DNA from: Epiperipatus broadwayi
Lineage: Eukaryota > Onychophora > Udeonychophora > Euonychophora > Peripatidae
Length of the DNA: 64,000 nucleotides
Direction of reading: 5' to 3'
Assembly (NCBI GenBank): GCA_028023455.1
Contig: JAQFVV010012489.1
Location: 4,324,575-4,388,574, forward strand
The notes under the pieces are model-generated. The model had not been told where the DNA came from, searched no databases, and was given only the letters and a program-made list of their open reading frames with translations. The position numbers and the translations under genes are program-made. Below are positions 12,585 through 24,667 of the stretch, piece by piece (within the stretch, counting starts at the first letter, position 1; every line of letters begins with the position of its first letter).

Positions 12585-15500
12585 AAAACCACTAATCATG
12601 TCTACTTCCATAATAACCAATTTTATTTAAATATTAATTCTTAAAAAATACTGTAATATCCTGGTTTATGAAGTTAAGAATATTTATAATAATAATTTTT
12701 TTTTTATAATCCTTTTCTTCTTTAAAAAGCATATACAAAAAAATTTTTAAAGATACATTAAGATTTACAGAGCCACATAATTCATTAATATTTAATGATA
12801 CCAGTCTATCAATAATTTATATGGTAATTGAATGATAAACTTCCCAATCTCCAGTTGCTTTCAGCAACCACTTGTTATGAAAATCCAAATTTTGTAAAAA
12901 TATGAAAATTTTCATGTAAATTTTTATGATATATCTTTTTGTTAATGCTTTTTTAAATGATTAGTGAAAAATATTTATTTCAATACTATGATTTAAAAAT
13001 TAATATAGATAAAATAAGCTATACACAATGCATTATATATATATATCTCAGAAATAACTGCATCCAATAAACTTGTAGACTTGAGACAACATTTTTATCA
13101 GATCATTAATTTCTGATACTTGAACTTATGAACTCTTGAGTAATTAATCATTTGATTATTTTCTACTATATCCATAGTATTTGGTTTCAGTCTTTTATAA
13201 ATATTTGTAATCCAAGGACAGTATTGAATGTCATGTAATATACATTTTAACATATATGTATAAAACGTGCACATTTTAATACTTGTGTGATGTATGACAT
13301 GTATGTACATATCTATGTTACAAATTTTAAAAAAAATTATTGAACATAAATTAAGATGTTAATAAAAATAAATAACAAAAAATAATATGGTATTGCTTTT
13401 TTAGTTTTGAATTTTCACTATACAATAATTGTTTTAAACATTTATATTTGACAAAAACTGCATCTTTTTTTTAAAAGAAAGCTAATTTAATTATTATTAT
13501 TTTAAAAATTGTCTATATGTATATATTATAATATCAATAAAAATAATATTGCTAATATTTGTTTGCATTCTTTTTGAGATGAAATTAATGATAATAAAAT
13601 GCAAAAGATATAATATTTATATGATAATACATTAATTATTTATGATTTCAAATACCTGTTTCTCTGTGTACAAAAGCCCATTCATTTATTTACTTATGAT
13701 ATGATGAAATATAGAAATAGAACTTTTAGTAATGCATAGATATTTTTAAAATTCCTATGTACATCACTTTTAAATGAAAAATCATTTCATCATCTATTCT
13801 ATTTTTCATTACTATTGCTTTGTTTTTATTAGTTGAAAATGTATTTTATTGATTACACTGATTCTAATTTTATCATCCTGTAATTACTACAAAAATATTG
13901 AGAAATTCCAATATGCCATTTGTGAATTAATTAATTTGTTTTTATCTAAATAATGCTAAAAGCAATATTAGGTATGAGATAAACACTGATAGTAAACTGT
14001 AATTCAGATATTGATTTCAAACTAACAATAGCTAAAATAAAATAAATTTACTTTGGTCAATTAGTATAAATATTATTTTTACCTGTCTTCTGACACCTGC
14101 TCCTTGAAATAATTCTCAAACAAGGGATATTAAATTATAATAAGCTAAATATGAACAGTGGAGTCACAAACTACAATGTAACTAACTACATGACTTTAAT
14201 TATACATTATCCAAAGTAACATGTAAACAAACAAACAAAAAAATCTTTAAAATGAGCAAATTTTATAATATTCAAGCAGTCATTTTTCTTTCTCTGAATA
14301 CTATACATGATAACATTTAAAAAAAAATAAAACTTGTAAATAAATTTTACAATATGCCAGAAGCTGTTTTTTCTTCTTAGAGCATGGTACATAATATATA
14401 TATATATATTAATAAAATTTATTTGGATTATATTGAAAACTCATATATTTTAAACTTCCTTATTACCTTTTCCAAATAATATGTGCAGAATTGCATAATA
14501 AGAAATTTTCTGAGCGCAATGCTAAGTTTTACAAAATTTTAGAACATAGTAAAAGTTGATACTGATTTAAAAACATAAAACTGATTAGAAAGTTTTTAAT
14601 ATTGGTATAATAAGTTTACTACTATGTTCCTATAAAAGAAAAAATGTTATTAAAATAAAGAAAATTGTCCAGAGCATATTTAATAGTGTCAAAAGTCAGA
14701 CATTTCTATTTAAAAACAAAAATATGGTAGTTTTTTATTTGTTTTTGTTGTTTCAGTGAATGCATGAATGAACATATTCATTCTGTAAAAGTTGTAAATG
14801 TGCCCTCTCAATTTATTAATAATAACTATAATATTATTTTGTTTAAAATTTTTATTTATATTATAATTTTAATTTATATTTGCAAATTATAAATATAATA
14901 TTGCATTTGTGTTGTATATATGTGCATACTGAAAAGTAGACTATACTTGTAATTTAATAAACAATATGTAGTCTATTCCGATAAATGTTTATCAACAAAA
15001 TATAAGCTTTTATATGTTGTATACGTTTGTGAATGAGAAAGGCTTGGAACAAAATATAGTGTAGTTCATGACTTTACTATAAGTTTGTTTTTTTATATAA
15101 AAAAAGATTTTGAAAGGTAAACATATCTAGATATTTATTAAGTATTAACTATAAAAAAAATTAGAATTAAAAAAACATATCACATCCCTTGTTAACATTA
15201 TATCAAATAAACTTACTGCATTATTTAATAAATAAACATTTGAATAGTGATTTGTTTAATGCTATTTTTTCTATATTTATTTAATAATTCATTAAAATAA
15301 AAATAACTTTTTTCTTTTATACCATTATGTATACTATTATTCACATGCTTTTAATTTTATATATTATAATATCGAGAGAAGAGTTTAAAATTCCTAATAG
15401 TTTACATATATATCATTAAAAACCTGTCAATACTTAGACAATCCCAATATAAATAACAATCAACAATTTCAGACTGTTGTTAAGGTAACCTTTTTTAACA

Positions 15501-15648
15501 ATAAAGGTAGAACCCTACCTTCATTAATGGTCTAATACACTTATATAGATACAAAATACTGCAACTTGACCACAGAGATTGAAATTATTGATACAAAAAA
15601 AACTAAATAAATATCTTTAAACAGGATAAATATAAAATCTGAATACAG

Positions 15649-15651
<3 letters not shown>

Positions 15652-15706
<55 letters not shown>

Positions 15707-15715
15707 ATATCTATC

Positions 15716-15743
<28 letters not shown>
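15652..15743. repeat. (TA)n microsatellite with short interruption
   Basis: About 50 bp of TA dinucleotides, the interruption GCCATATCTATC, then about 28 bp more TA. Confidence 0.95.
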
Positions 15744-15746
<3 letters not shown>

Positions 15747-16559
15747 AGACTGGCAGAATATTCTGTTAATAAATTTCACCACATTAATGGGACATAAAGA
15801 GCATTGTAATAAGTTACAAAATTTTATTAGCAGATTTCTATAAATTTCTCATTTTACTGGGTTATTCATATATTTATTTCAGTTCCAAACATTTTAAAAT
15901 AACATTTTTATATCTTTTGATATTTTTATAGCTAATCTAGCTCAGCAGCAAGAGGTAAATCCTCTCTATACTTGGATATATTTGATAAAAATGATGATCA
16001 GGAAATATGATTGGATGCATAATCTGATGTAGCCAAATATAGTTATTCCTAATACTCATTAATTCCAGGGTTTAAATCCACATACATTCTTTATAGAATT
16101 GTAGAAATTTAAAAAGGAAGTAAATGCTGGGGAGAATGATCAATCTAATCTGAACAAAACATAGCCTGATCATTGGTCACCTTTTTGTAATGGACTAGTG
16201 ATTATAATATGGATAATAATATAAGAAACTTTACTATGTTTAAGAATTGAAACATTATTTATAATATTATAGATCTAGTCTAAATGAGGAATGCCACTTT
16301 ACAACAACCATAAAGTTGATTTGGAATTTTGTAATAATGGCCACTTGTACCTGATCATCATAGGCTAGTATTGGATAGCTATTTTGTCACAATAATAATG
16401 GATTTTCTATCTCACTACCTCTCTACATTTGTTCAATAAACATTTGTCATAAAGAAATGCCCTCAAGATTTATATTATGTATCGCAGAGCAAAACAGGCT
16501 TTAACAAATAGTAACCCTGTTACAACCTGAGTAAAATTATCTAGCTCAGGTATCAATCA

Positions 16560-16850
16560 CACTAGGCAATAACAACATTTACGATACATAATTATTTAGA
16601 TTGTTCACTACACTATTTATGTGATTTAGATTATATTTAAAACAAAATAAAGCAAATGAGATCATCGTCTGAGAGATCAACAAATCTATCCTCGATTCCA
16701 AAGTAAACTGCAATAAAAGTGAAATCATATATCATTGCCCTAAATAATGAATATGCTTGAGATATCTATTTAATTGATAATTAAATAAAACTAAATTTGA
16801 ATCAATAACTAACTCAATTTGGATATACTTTATGGATTTAATATTATTAT
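16560..16850 (+). pseudogene. Possible L1-like LINE reverse-transcriptase scrap
   Basis: One frame over 16658-16744 reads EIIV, stop, EINKSILDSKVNCNKSEII. This resembles the LINE RT segment downstream of the catalytic block (a pattern like EI-KFS-IGLKVN-KSEI). Just upstream, CACTATTTATGTGATTTAGA could derive from the aromatic-x-DD block, but the acidic pair is not intact. A few residues later GYTLWI could correspond to the usual YLGI-like segment. Stops and frameshifts abound. The call rests on one short motif; chance similarity in AT-rich DNA is possible. Confidence 0.33.
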
Positions 16851-19800
16851 TTAAATTTATTTTAATATTTAATGACATTCTATTTTATTTAAGTAAACTA
16901 GTTTCTAAACAATTCCTGCATAAATTCTATATCTTGTATTGGTCAGAGGGTAATCATTTATTATTTAACACTCGCAAAGCGTTTGCACAATTGGCTTGAA
17001 AGGCCGATATGAATGTAATTATAATTACATTTTGAAAAATGTTTTACAATTCTAGACACTATTTATAATGTTTAAATAAAATAAACCTTTAATCAATTTT
17101 AGTAAAACATTAAATATAATATAAACATTTCATTCATACCCTACAGTAGATCAACACACAATTATTGCTTCAGTTATATTCTAAGATGAAAGACTCCACA
17201 AGAGTTTATTAGCAATAACTCTATTGGATATTTTTACATTTTGCAGTACCCAATCACATTATATAAAATATATCATAGGTTTACATTGGATATTTTCTGA
17301 ATTACTATCACTGATATTATTTATCCACTTACAATTCCAATCAATCAATTATAAAATGGAGTTTGTAACATTTAAGCTATATATGACAATAATTGGCAGT
17401 TATCCAAGCCAAATATAATATTAACTTAGGCTAGTTAATGAAATTTGTGATCTCCACTTCAAAGAAATTTAAAAAGTAATAAAGATATGTCATTCTGACT
17501 AATGACAGAACACGATTAAGATTTTCATAACCGGACAATATAAGCAAATAAATAGTCAACTCTGAGCTAATGAAATTATTTCTATTAGTAATCTTGATTT
17601 AAATAAGTAAACAATTATTTAATTACAGAAATAAATAAAAAAAATATATGTAATCGGATTTTTTTAAAAATGATTTATAAATCTAATTATATTTCACTTA
17701 CCAAAATGGGTTTAATCTTAGTCCAAATTTTAAGTACCAAAATTATCTTGCACATTCAAAATAAAGAATTAAACAGATTCATTTGATTTTAAACCAACTC
17801 TAAATTTATTGATCTATAATAAAAATTAATAACAGTAATACTAAAATACAACAGAACATCAATCTATGTTTGGAAATAGACTAAAATCAACATTCTGCAA
17901 GACAATAATATGATCTGTAAATATGGAAGGACTTATTTTTAATATCTTCCTGAGATTTTAAATATGATAGATAATGAAAAGTAAATATGATCAAATAAAA
18001 ATTGATCTCTATTTCTTCATTAATGTAATCTCTAAATAATTATAAAACAAAAAAAAGTGATATTTAAACTCTTTTCTATCCGATATTCTCAAGTTAAATT
18101 TTGAACATACAAAAAATTAAATATTTGAAAACATCAGGTCATATTAGTTTATATCATCAGATAAGAGTCTAAATAATATGAACTAAATGAATCTTTCTGA
18201 TCCTTTTATCATGTAAATTCTATCATACTCATATATACTATTTACCTATGTTTTTACAGTAAAATGTAAATACTCCTTTTCCTTTAACCAAAAAAATATA
18301 TACATATATGCATAGAAATCAGACCATATAAAGGTCTGTCCATTTCACTCACTATCCACTGATCCATCACAGCTTCTGGTTCTTTATTTCCAATCCTAAT
18401 GTGTAGAGATGAATTTCATTTGAGTAGAGAAGATAAGCATGTGTGGTTAACTAACGCAGATTCAAATTCAATTTCTTTTCCATTTAATTACCAATGTTTT
18501 CTTTTAAGTATATAAATATCCAGTTTTCAAAAACAACAAATGCAAAATTATATATCACTGGCTTTAATTTTCTATTTTAATTGACAATGATGTGCATTGA
18601 ATTCCTTTAATAACACAGTCCAGTTAAATCAAGTGAAGAATCAATACTGGCTCCCCCCCCACACACACCTTTTTTTTTTTACTTACGAAATAAAGTTTAA
18701 GTTACTTATTATCACACATAAGTTGAGTTAATCGATCCTGTAGAATTCCTTGAACTGAAATCCAATATCCATAGAAACATAATGGGGTTTATACCCATAA
18801 CAAATAAATAAATGCAATTCTGGATTCTTTTTAAATCACGAAATATATTTGTATAGCTGACCCATAATACAATGCATTTTAATGGGTTATTCTTTCTTCT
18901 ACATTTTGTCATTTTGCTGGAATTTGATCAGCTAGCTACCCCACTGAATGGGAACATAGTTAAAATTTTCATTCTTTCAAAGTTTTATCAATTAACCACT
19001 TAACCATTAAAATATAATACATTTTTAAAGACAGAGAAAAACGTATCCATTTTATGCAATGACAAAATGATAAGAACTCTAAATTACAGCCTCTCCATTA
19101 TATTTGTAAGATACTCTTAATGATGTTATTGTTGTCATAACAACTATTGGTAATCACTTGCATTTAACTCGATGATGAACAATTTATTCAAATAAATTTT
19201 TCCTCTAATTTGTAAATGAAATTGAGATTTTAAGAGAATTGGATACAGTGAAAATGAAATGCATGTTCCATATGATTTTTCATTTTTAAACCAAAACAAA
19301 GAATTTCTATTATAATTCTAATACATTTTAATGAATATAAATATTTTTACATATGTTTTTTTAATAACACCCCCCCCCCCAATTAATTTGCAAACAAATA
19401 TATATACGAAACATAAAACATTTAATTGTGTAATAGGTGTTGCTATGGTGATTGCAATAACAGAAATTGAAATGTGTAGTACTTAATAATTCAAGTAATC
19501 TTTTATAATGTACTTAACTATTTCCAAAATCTATTTACTTATTTAACTGTTTATATTTTTTCTGAGATTGATCACAACAGATTTAGGATTTTGAAGCTAG
19601 AATTAGCAGTAAATAATATTATTTTAAAGCATTAGGTTGCCATGGCTATCAAGTTAACTTTGTATTTCAAGATCTTCATTATCCATGAATCAAGTGAAAA
19701 GAAAACTAAACAAGATTAAAAAACTTCTTTATATTTTTTAATACGTTGACCTACAGTTAATCTGAATAAATACAATATGTATATATTTGTGTGAGTATGT

Positions 19801-20879
19801 ATGTATGTGTTAAATACAAATACTATGTAGAGTTTTCTATTATCTATAGTATTTATATGAAAAGTATAAGAACACTGCAATATAAGACAAATATATTTTC
19901 TAATTAATAACATCAATTTGCTTGGTGTACTTAATGCTTGACACTTGCCAACTATCTAAGAACATTAAAGATTTATATATATATATAAGCATCACAATAA
20001 TTGTAATAAAGAAACTAAAGATGATTTTTTATCTTTCTTCAATTCCAAAACATTCTTCAAATCAAACAGGCTATGTCATCTAAATAAACAAAATAATAAT
20101 TATAGATTCAACATATATAAAAATAATACCCCCCCCAAAAAAAAAAATAGAAGCCACGCCACATTAGAATTACATTTTGTATTTGTTATGGTCTGTTTAT
20201 TAATAATTATCTGACTACTCAAGTTGATTTGGAATATTTAGCCTCTACATAAAATAGCTAATTAAATACTTTTTTACCAACCGCTATTAGATGGAATTGA
20301 GTTGGCAATGAGTTATGGATCAACATTTACGTAGTTCCCAACAAAATATGACAAGAAGCCCCGAAATTGATATTTAGTAATTAATTTGCTATCATTTATG
20401 TTTTATTTACTAATTTGCTATCATTTGAGTTTTATGTATTTCTATTAATTTTAGAATTGTTATCTATATAAAGAATAAACATCATGTATATTTCCTTTTT
20501 TTTTATAAGAAGACTCTTCAAAGGGCTTCATCTGTATTAATAGTTGCCTCAAAAGTTTAAACAATAATAATATATATATGTTTATCATCTTCAATGTTCC
20601 CCTGCAGTCACAAATCTTGCAAACCATATACCTGATTAAATACACAAGATGAGAAAATAACGAAAAAATAATTTAATATAGACATCAACCAATTGGGAAT
20701 AAATGTGAGGTATAGGAATTATTATTTTTATTTATTTTCCATATTGTGAATTTACGGAAGCCATTGTTAATGAGTTCATGAATAAGAGAAGAATTACTGT
20801 GTCAAAAATTTTTTATTACCAAAACTAAAAAAATATAATCTTAGACTGTTTTTTTGGAAGGTCATTAGACATCAAGTGA
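16851..20879. other. AT-rich intergenic DNA, no gene seen
   Basis: Contains C-homopolymer runs near 18652-18660 and 19371-19380, a tandem pair built on AATTTGCTATCATTT near 20382-20427, and scattered TA/TG repeats. Small reading frames (17224-17418, 18712-18912, 19716-19916, 20460-20645) show no domain motif. Confidence 0.65.
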
Positions 20880-21006
20880 CAGGCTGAATACTAGTTTTAT
20901 TCACGGGACCAAAATGAGACTCTTTCCATCAACTGAAAATTAAACCGAGAACTTTTAACTTGTACTCTTATCATTGACTAATTTACATTTACCACACAGC
21001 CAGCCC
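20880..21006 (-). mobile_element. Degenerate tRNA-derived SINE-like sequence
   Basis: On the minus strand it opens with GGGCTGGCTGTGTGGTAAAT, an A-box-like tRNA head. This is followed by GTTCTCGGTTTAATTTTCAG (B-box-like but imperfect), and then GATGGAAAGAGTCTC and a non-tRNA body. The layout is that of a tRNA-derived SINE, distinct from the short SINEs elsewhere in the window. No TSD was found and only one copy is visible here. Confidence 0.4.
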
Positions 21007-21800
21007 TAATTCATTATATATATAAATTTAATTTGGTGTTATTATTTTAACTTTAATAATTTTTGTCTATTTTTATTTAAATTTAACTCTATCACCGAAG
21101 TACGTAAAATATTAATCAAATTAACTTACATTTGGTCATTTTAGTCGGAAGAGTTTTTCCGCAAAATTAAATGCATTTTAAACATTTTAATGTTTCATTT
21201 CTTACTTGACCATCAGTGTCATAAAAAAGATCTAATCCTAATATTAACCTAAAATTTCAATCATCACAATTCTTAACAAACAGGCTTAAATCTTAAACTA
21301 TAAATGCATATTTTAAATCAAAATACTGTACTTTATTTTTTTCTAGCGGAGACAGCAATTCATTGTTAATACTATTTATTACTACAGAATATCAAGTTTC
21401 TTACTTAATTCAGTTTATAAATTTTTGCTCTGTTCATAAAATTGTTATTATTTCTTCCTAGCTTTCTTCTTTCTATTTTAAGGCTGATATTAACTGGGAA
21501 GCATTATCAAAAACATGTGATATCTGGGTTTGGATTTGCTAGGGAAAAAATCTATGCTTAAAATGTAATTTACATTTATATAGAGTCGATTCATATTGTA
21601 AAGAGAAAAAATAAGATTAAAGACTACATTTTCTACTCATTTTTTAATCCTTCGGCTTAAATGCATAACAAGAGATTAGGTATATGAATACAGTATAAGT
21701 TATTTTTAAAACGAAAATAAAATAAAAAAATACTTTTTATGTTAACTATTTCTTATAATAACAATCTATTTATAATTATTTATGCAATGGTAAATATTTA
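21007..21800. other. AT-rich intergenic DNA, no gene seen
   Basis: No open frame of note, no repeat structure recognised. Confidence 0.65.
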
Positions 21801-21815
21801 TAAATGATTTATTTT
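21801..21815. repeat. Target-site duplication, left (SINE copy B)
   Basis: TAAATGATTTATTTT is matched by TAAATGATCTATTTT at 21922-21936 (one mismatch). Confidence 0.7.
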
Positions 21816-21822
21816 TATTTTT

Positions 21823-21920
21823 GCTCATGTGTCATAGCATCAGCCGGGAAGCGAACCCGCTAACCCGGGACAACTGCTTGTAAAGCAGCTGTCGCTGACC
21901 TCTCGACCACCAATGCTTGA
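21823..21920 (-). mobile_element. tRNA-derived short SINE, second subfamily (copy B)
   Basis: Minus strand begins TCAAGCATTGGTGGTCGAG, has the loop TTTACAA in the anticodon position, then TGTCCCGGGTTAGCGGGTTC, and ends GATGCTATGACACATGAG with an A-rich tail. Nearly identical to copy A at 10.2 kb. TSDs of about 15 bp flank it, and a second copy lies directly to the right. Confidence 0.82.
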
Positions 21921-21921
21921 C

Positions 21922-21936
21922 TAAATGATCTATTTT
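21922..21936. repeat. Target-site duplication, right (SINE copy B)
   Basis: TAAATGATCTATTTT, the partner of 21801-21815. It merges into the T-rich (tail) end of the next SINE. Confidence 0.7.
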
Positions 21937-22031
21937 TTTTTTTTCCCGGTGTCATAGCATCGGCCGGACGTGAACCGCAACCCGAGCAACTGCTTGTAAG
22001 GCTGTCGCGCTGACCTCTCAACCACCAATGC
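21937..22031 (-). mobile_element. tRNA-derived short SINE, second subfamily (copy C)
   Basis: Same family and orientation as its neighbour, with the head GCATTGGTGGTTGAGAGGTC and the tail GGCCGATGCTATGACACCGG plus poly(A). Several bases differ: the anticodon stem is shortened and the T-arm reads CTCGGGTTGCGGTTCACG. It therefore entered independently and is not a tandem duplication. No own TSD was identified. Minus-strand frames here (21860-22066) are repeat artefacts. Confidence 0.75.
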
Positions 22032-22707
22032 ATAATACAAAATGCACATATACACATATGTGGCATAATATGATAAAACCTTGAAATAATACTAAAAGAT
22101 AAGTGTACCCTCTACATTCTATTTATAATTAATTATACTAAGGTAAATTTTTATAATTGATCTATTTTAAATTAAATTTGTATAAACATTCACACACACA
22201 TTTATCATAACATTACATGTCTTGGTAGTAATAATAAAATCTTTACTTGTGATTTCCTTTTCCAATCTAGATTTAAATTCATAAACAACAATTAGATAAT
22301 AAAGCATAATATCTATACACTTGAGATTTATGCCTGACTTAGTTGAAAAAATATTGAAAGAATTCACAATAATGCAAAGACAAATAAAACATAGACTCAG
22401 CAATTAAAAAATAATTTTAAAATTATCTTGCAACTGGTATATTTGGTGATTCAATGTCTGATTCATGCAAGAACACCAGTAAAAGGGTCTGGGTTCAAAA
22501 CATTAAAAGTATTTAAAAATTTCAAATAATTAATTTGAATATTGCATAAAGTAGTAATTGTATAAATGTAATATACAACAGTATATCCTAACAGAAAGCC
22601 AATTAGTGCAATCCATATTTAAGAATCTGCCATCTAGTATTCTTTGACTATGGGATAGCATGATAAAAAGATTGCCACTATGTGCAGATTACTATTATCT
22701 AACATGT

Positions 22708-22742
<35 letters not shown>

Positions 22743-23787
22743 GTAGAACTATGCTATATTTTGCTTCAAGCTCCATCTTGTGTTCAACATATACAATATT
22801 ATGTATAATAGTTCATGTTTTGTTGATAAACAATAATTTAAATTGAATGTGTTGCTTATTGAACTGCGAGTGTGTACAATACTTTTTAACATAACTTTTG
22901 AAATTATTAAATACATTGTAGGCAATATTCTTTTTACTAATTTTTTTAGCTTATAGAAACATAATAATGATCTTGTTATAGAGAAATTAGAATCTTTCCA
23001 ATTATTTTGATGTTTTAAAAAACAGTTTCTACTTTTAGTATGTTTTAAAATTTTGTAAAACTTAGTATCATAGTCAGAAAATATTTTATTAGGCAACATA
23101 CAGCACAACAAATTTAGAAGGGTGATAAAGGAAAAATAAAATGTATACACTCTCAACATAAACAATTTTTTTTTTAATATCTATAATCATAGACGTTTCT
23201 CAGAGAATTAAAAATGGCTGCCAAACAATACAATTTATGAAATTTAATGTTTTTTGTTTGTTATTTAAGTTTTTATTTCTTGTACATTTTTTTAGATAGT
23301 ATATAATTGAAGGTGTGTTATGGCTCCAGTACACATATGCACATCAGAAGAGAAACTTGAATAGTTTTACAAAGTAATATAGTTAATTGTTAAAATATAT
23401 ATGTATATATTGCATATTTATGCTGTAGAACAAAAATATATTTTAAAAGAATTTGTGATATATTTTTGTGACTTAATAAGATAAGGACTCATTAAAGCTA
23501 ATGTAGTACTTCTAAAATTAAGATGTTAAAATATATTGAATTACAGGGGTGAAAAGGAATATCAAAACTATCATTGATAATGATCAAATCTTATTACTTG
23601 TCCATAGTACTCTCTACATAATGCAATCTGCATTTAGATAGAAGCCTTATCATGCATTCCTTATTCATTAATTACATTAAAAAGCAACCATTATATTTAA
23701 TTTCAAGATTTTTTTAATATAAAAAATTTTTGGAGATTAAAAAATATTAAACAGTCTTAAATTGAATGCAATAAAGTTAACACAAGG
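22032..23787. other. AT-rich intergenic DNA, no supported gene
   Basis: A tRNA-like fragment may lie at about 22447-22500 (B-box-like GGGTTCAAAAC), but it is too weak to call. A (CA)n(TA)n tract occupies 22709-22742. The 138-codon minus-strand frame at 22749-23165 is Leu/Ile/Lys/Ser-rich without motif or homologous look, and I treat it as chance. Confidence 0.55.
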
Positions 23788-24667
23788 GAGGGACTCAAAA
23801 ATAACCAGAATTTTGTAATACAAAATGTATATTTATTTTTAGGTATTGCAAATAGAATTGCTTTAAAAAGTATAGTCTATTTAATATAATGCACTGATTT
23901 AAACCTGCTTATCACTTTTTAATGTAGTTCGGAAAACTTGCAAAGTGATGTGTTTTAATGCCTCCATCATTTTTTTCCCAGTTTTAAGTCCACAAAAAAA
24001 AAAACAATTGAGACATGTTTTTCATTTGATAGAAGGGAATACAACTGATAAATAATCTGGATCATGCTGAATTTAATTTAGAAATGCTTCACACTCAAGA
24101 CTTTGAGAAATGACAATTTGTTTGAGTCAATCTTTTTCTGTTTTCTTTGCTACAAAATAAGGTTTTTACATTTTACCACATCACATAAATGTTTTAGATC
24201 TTGCTGATAAAATGTCTAACTGTTACAAACTAAATTTGGTAGAAAAATACCATTTTAATAAAAAAAAGAATCAGCATTGTTTTGACTTTGGACTTCACTT
24301 GTGACACCTTTATGGACATGATAAATTTAACATTTCAAATAAACCACACCAAAATCTTGTTATTATGAGATTAACTTGCGTATAATCTGTTTTAAGAATT
24401 ACAATGTTTTCCCTTGCCATTTTCTGTAAATGAAAACAGAATTTCTTATTGTTCAAGCATTTCAGCCATTATAAAAAAAAATTGACAAATATGTAAAACA
24501 CACTTTACAAAAAAATGTCCTATGTAATCCCACAATTTCACATGGCCACATCATTTTGCAGATTGATGCAAAAGGGTTTCTGAAAAATGTTTGTTACAGC
24601 AAAAGCATATGCTACAACAGGCATGCAAACCAGAGAACAATTCCAATTATTTTTGGATCAACCCCTC
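23788..24667 (-). mobile_element. Decayed mariner-family DNA transposon
   Basis: Mariner elements encode a DD34D-type transposase between short inverted repeats. Here the ends are imperfectly inverted: left GAGGGACTCAAAAATAACCA, right (reverse complement) GAGGGGTTGATCCAAAAATA. On the minus strand, frame scraps match mariner transposase order. There is an N-terminal MAEMLEQ-like start near 24460. SQVKSKVKTMLILFF lies at about 24262-24306, corresponding to the family's KSKVKTML-FFD segment with the Asp lost. YQQDLKHLCDVV follows, then VLSVKHF-stop-IKFSMIQ at about 24059-24102, corresponding to the ALSV-EFL-K segment. At about 880 bp it is shorter than the usual 1.3 kb, so the middle of the gene is missing. 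Multiple stops and frameshifts make it dead. Confidence 0.72.

Larger units (their letters stand above)
11562..16559. other. AT-rich intergenic DNA, no gene seen
   Basis: Homopolymers and TA runs (for example 12437-12459). Minus-strand reading frames at 13098-13310 and 14207-14392 lack any domain signature. The tandem duplication and dinucleotide tract listed separately are the only structured parts. Confidence 0.65.

Noticed and set aside
22749-23165. 138-codon minus-strand frame
   Set aside because: Composition matches AT-rich noise (Leu, Ile, Lys, Ser, Asn); no domain, motif or neighbouring gene structure.
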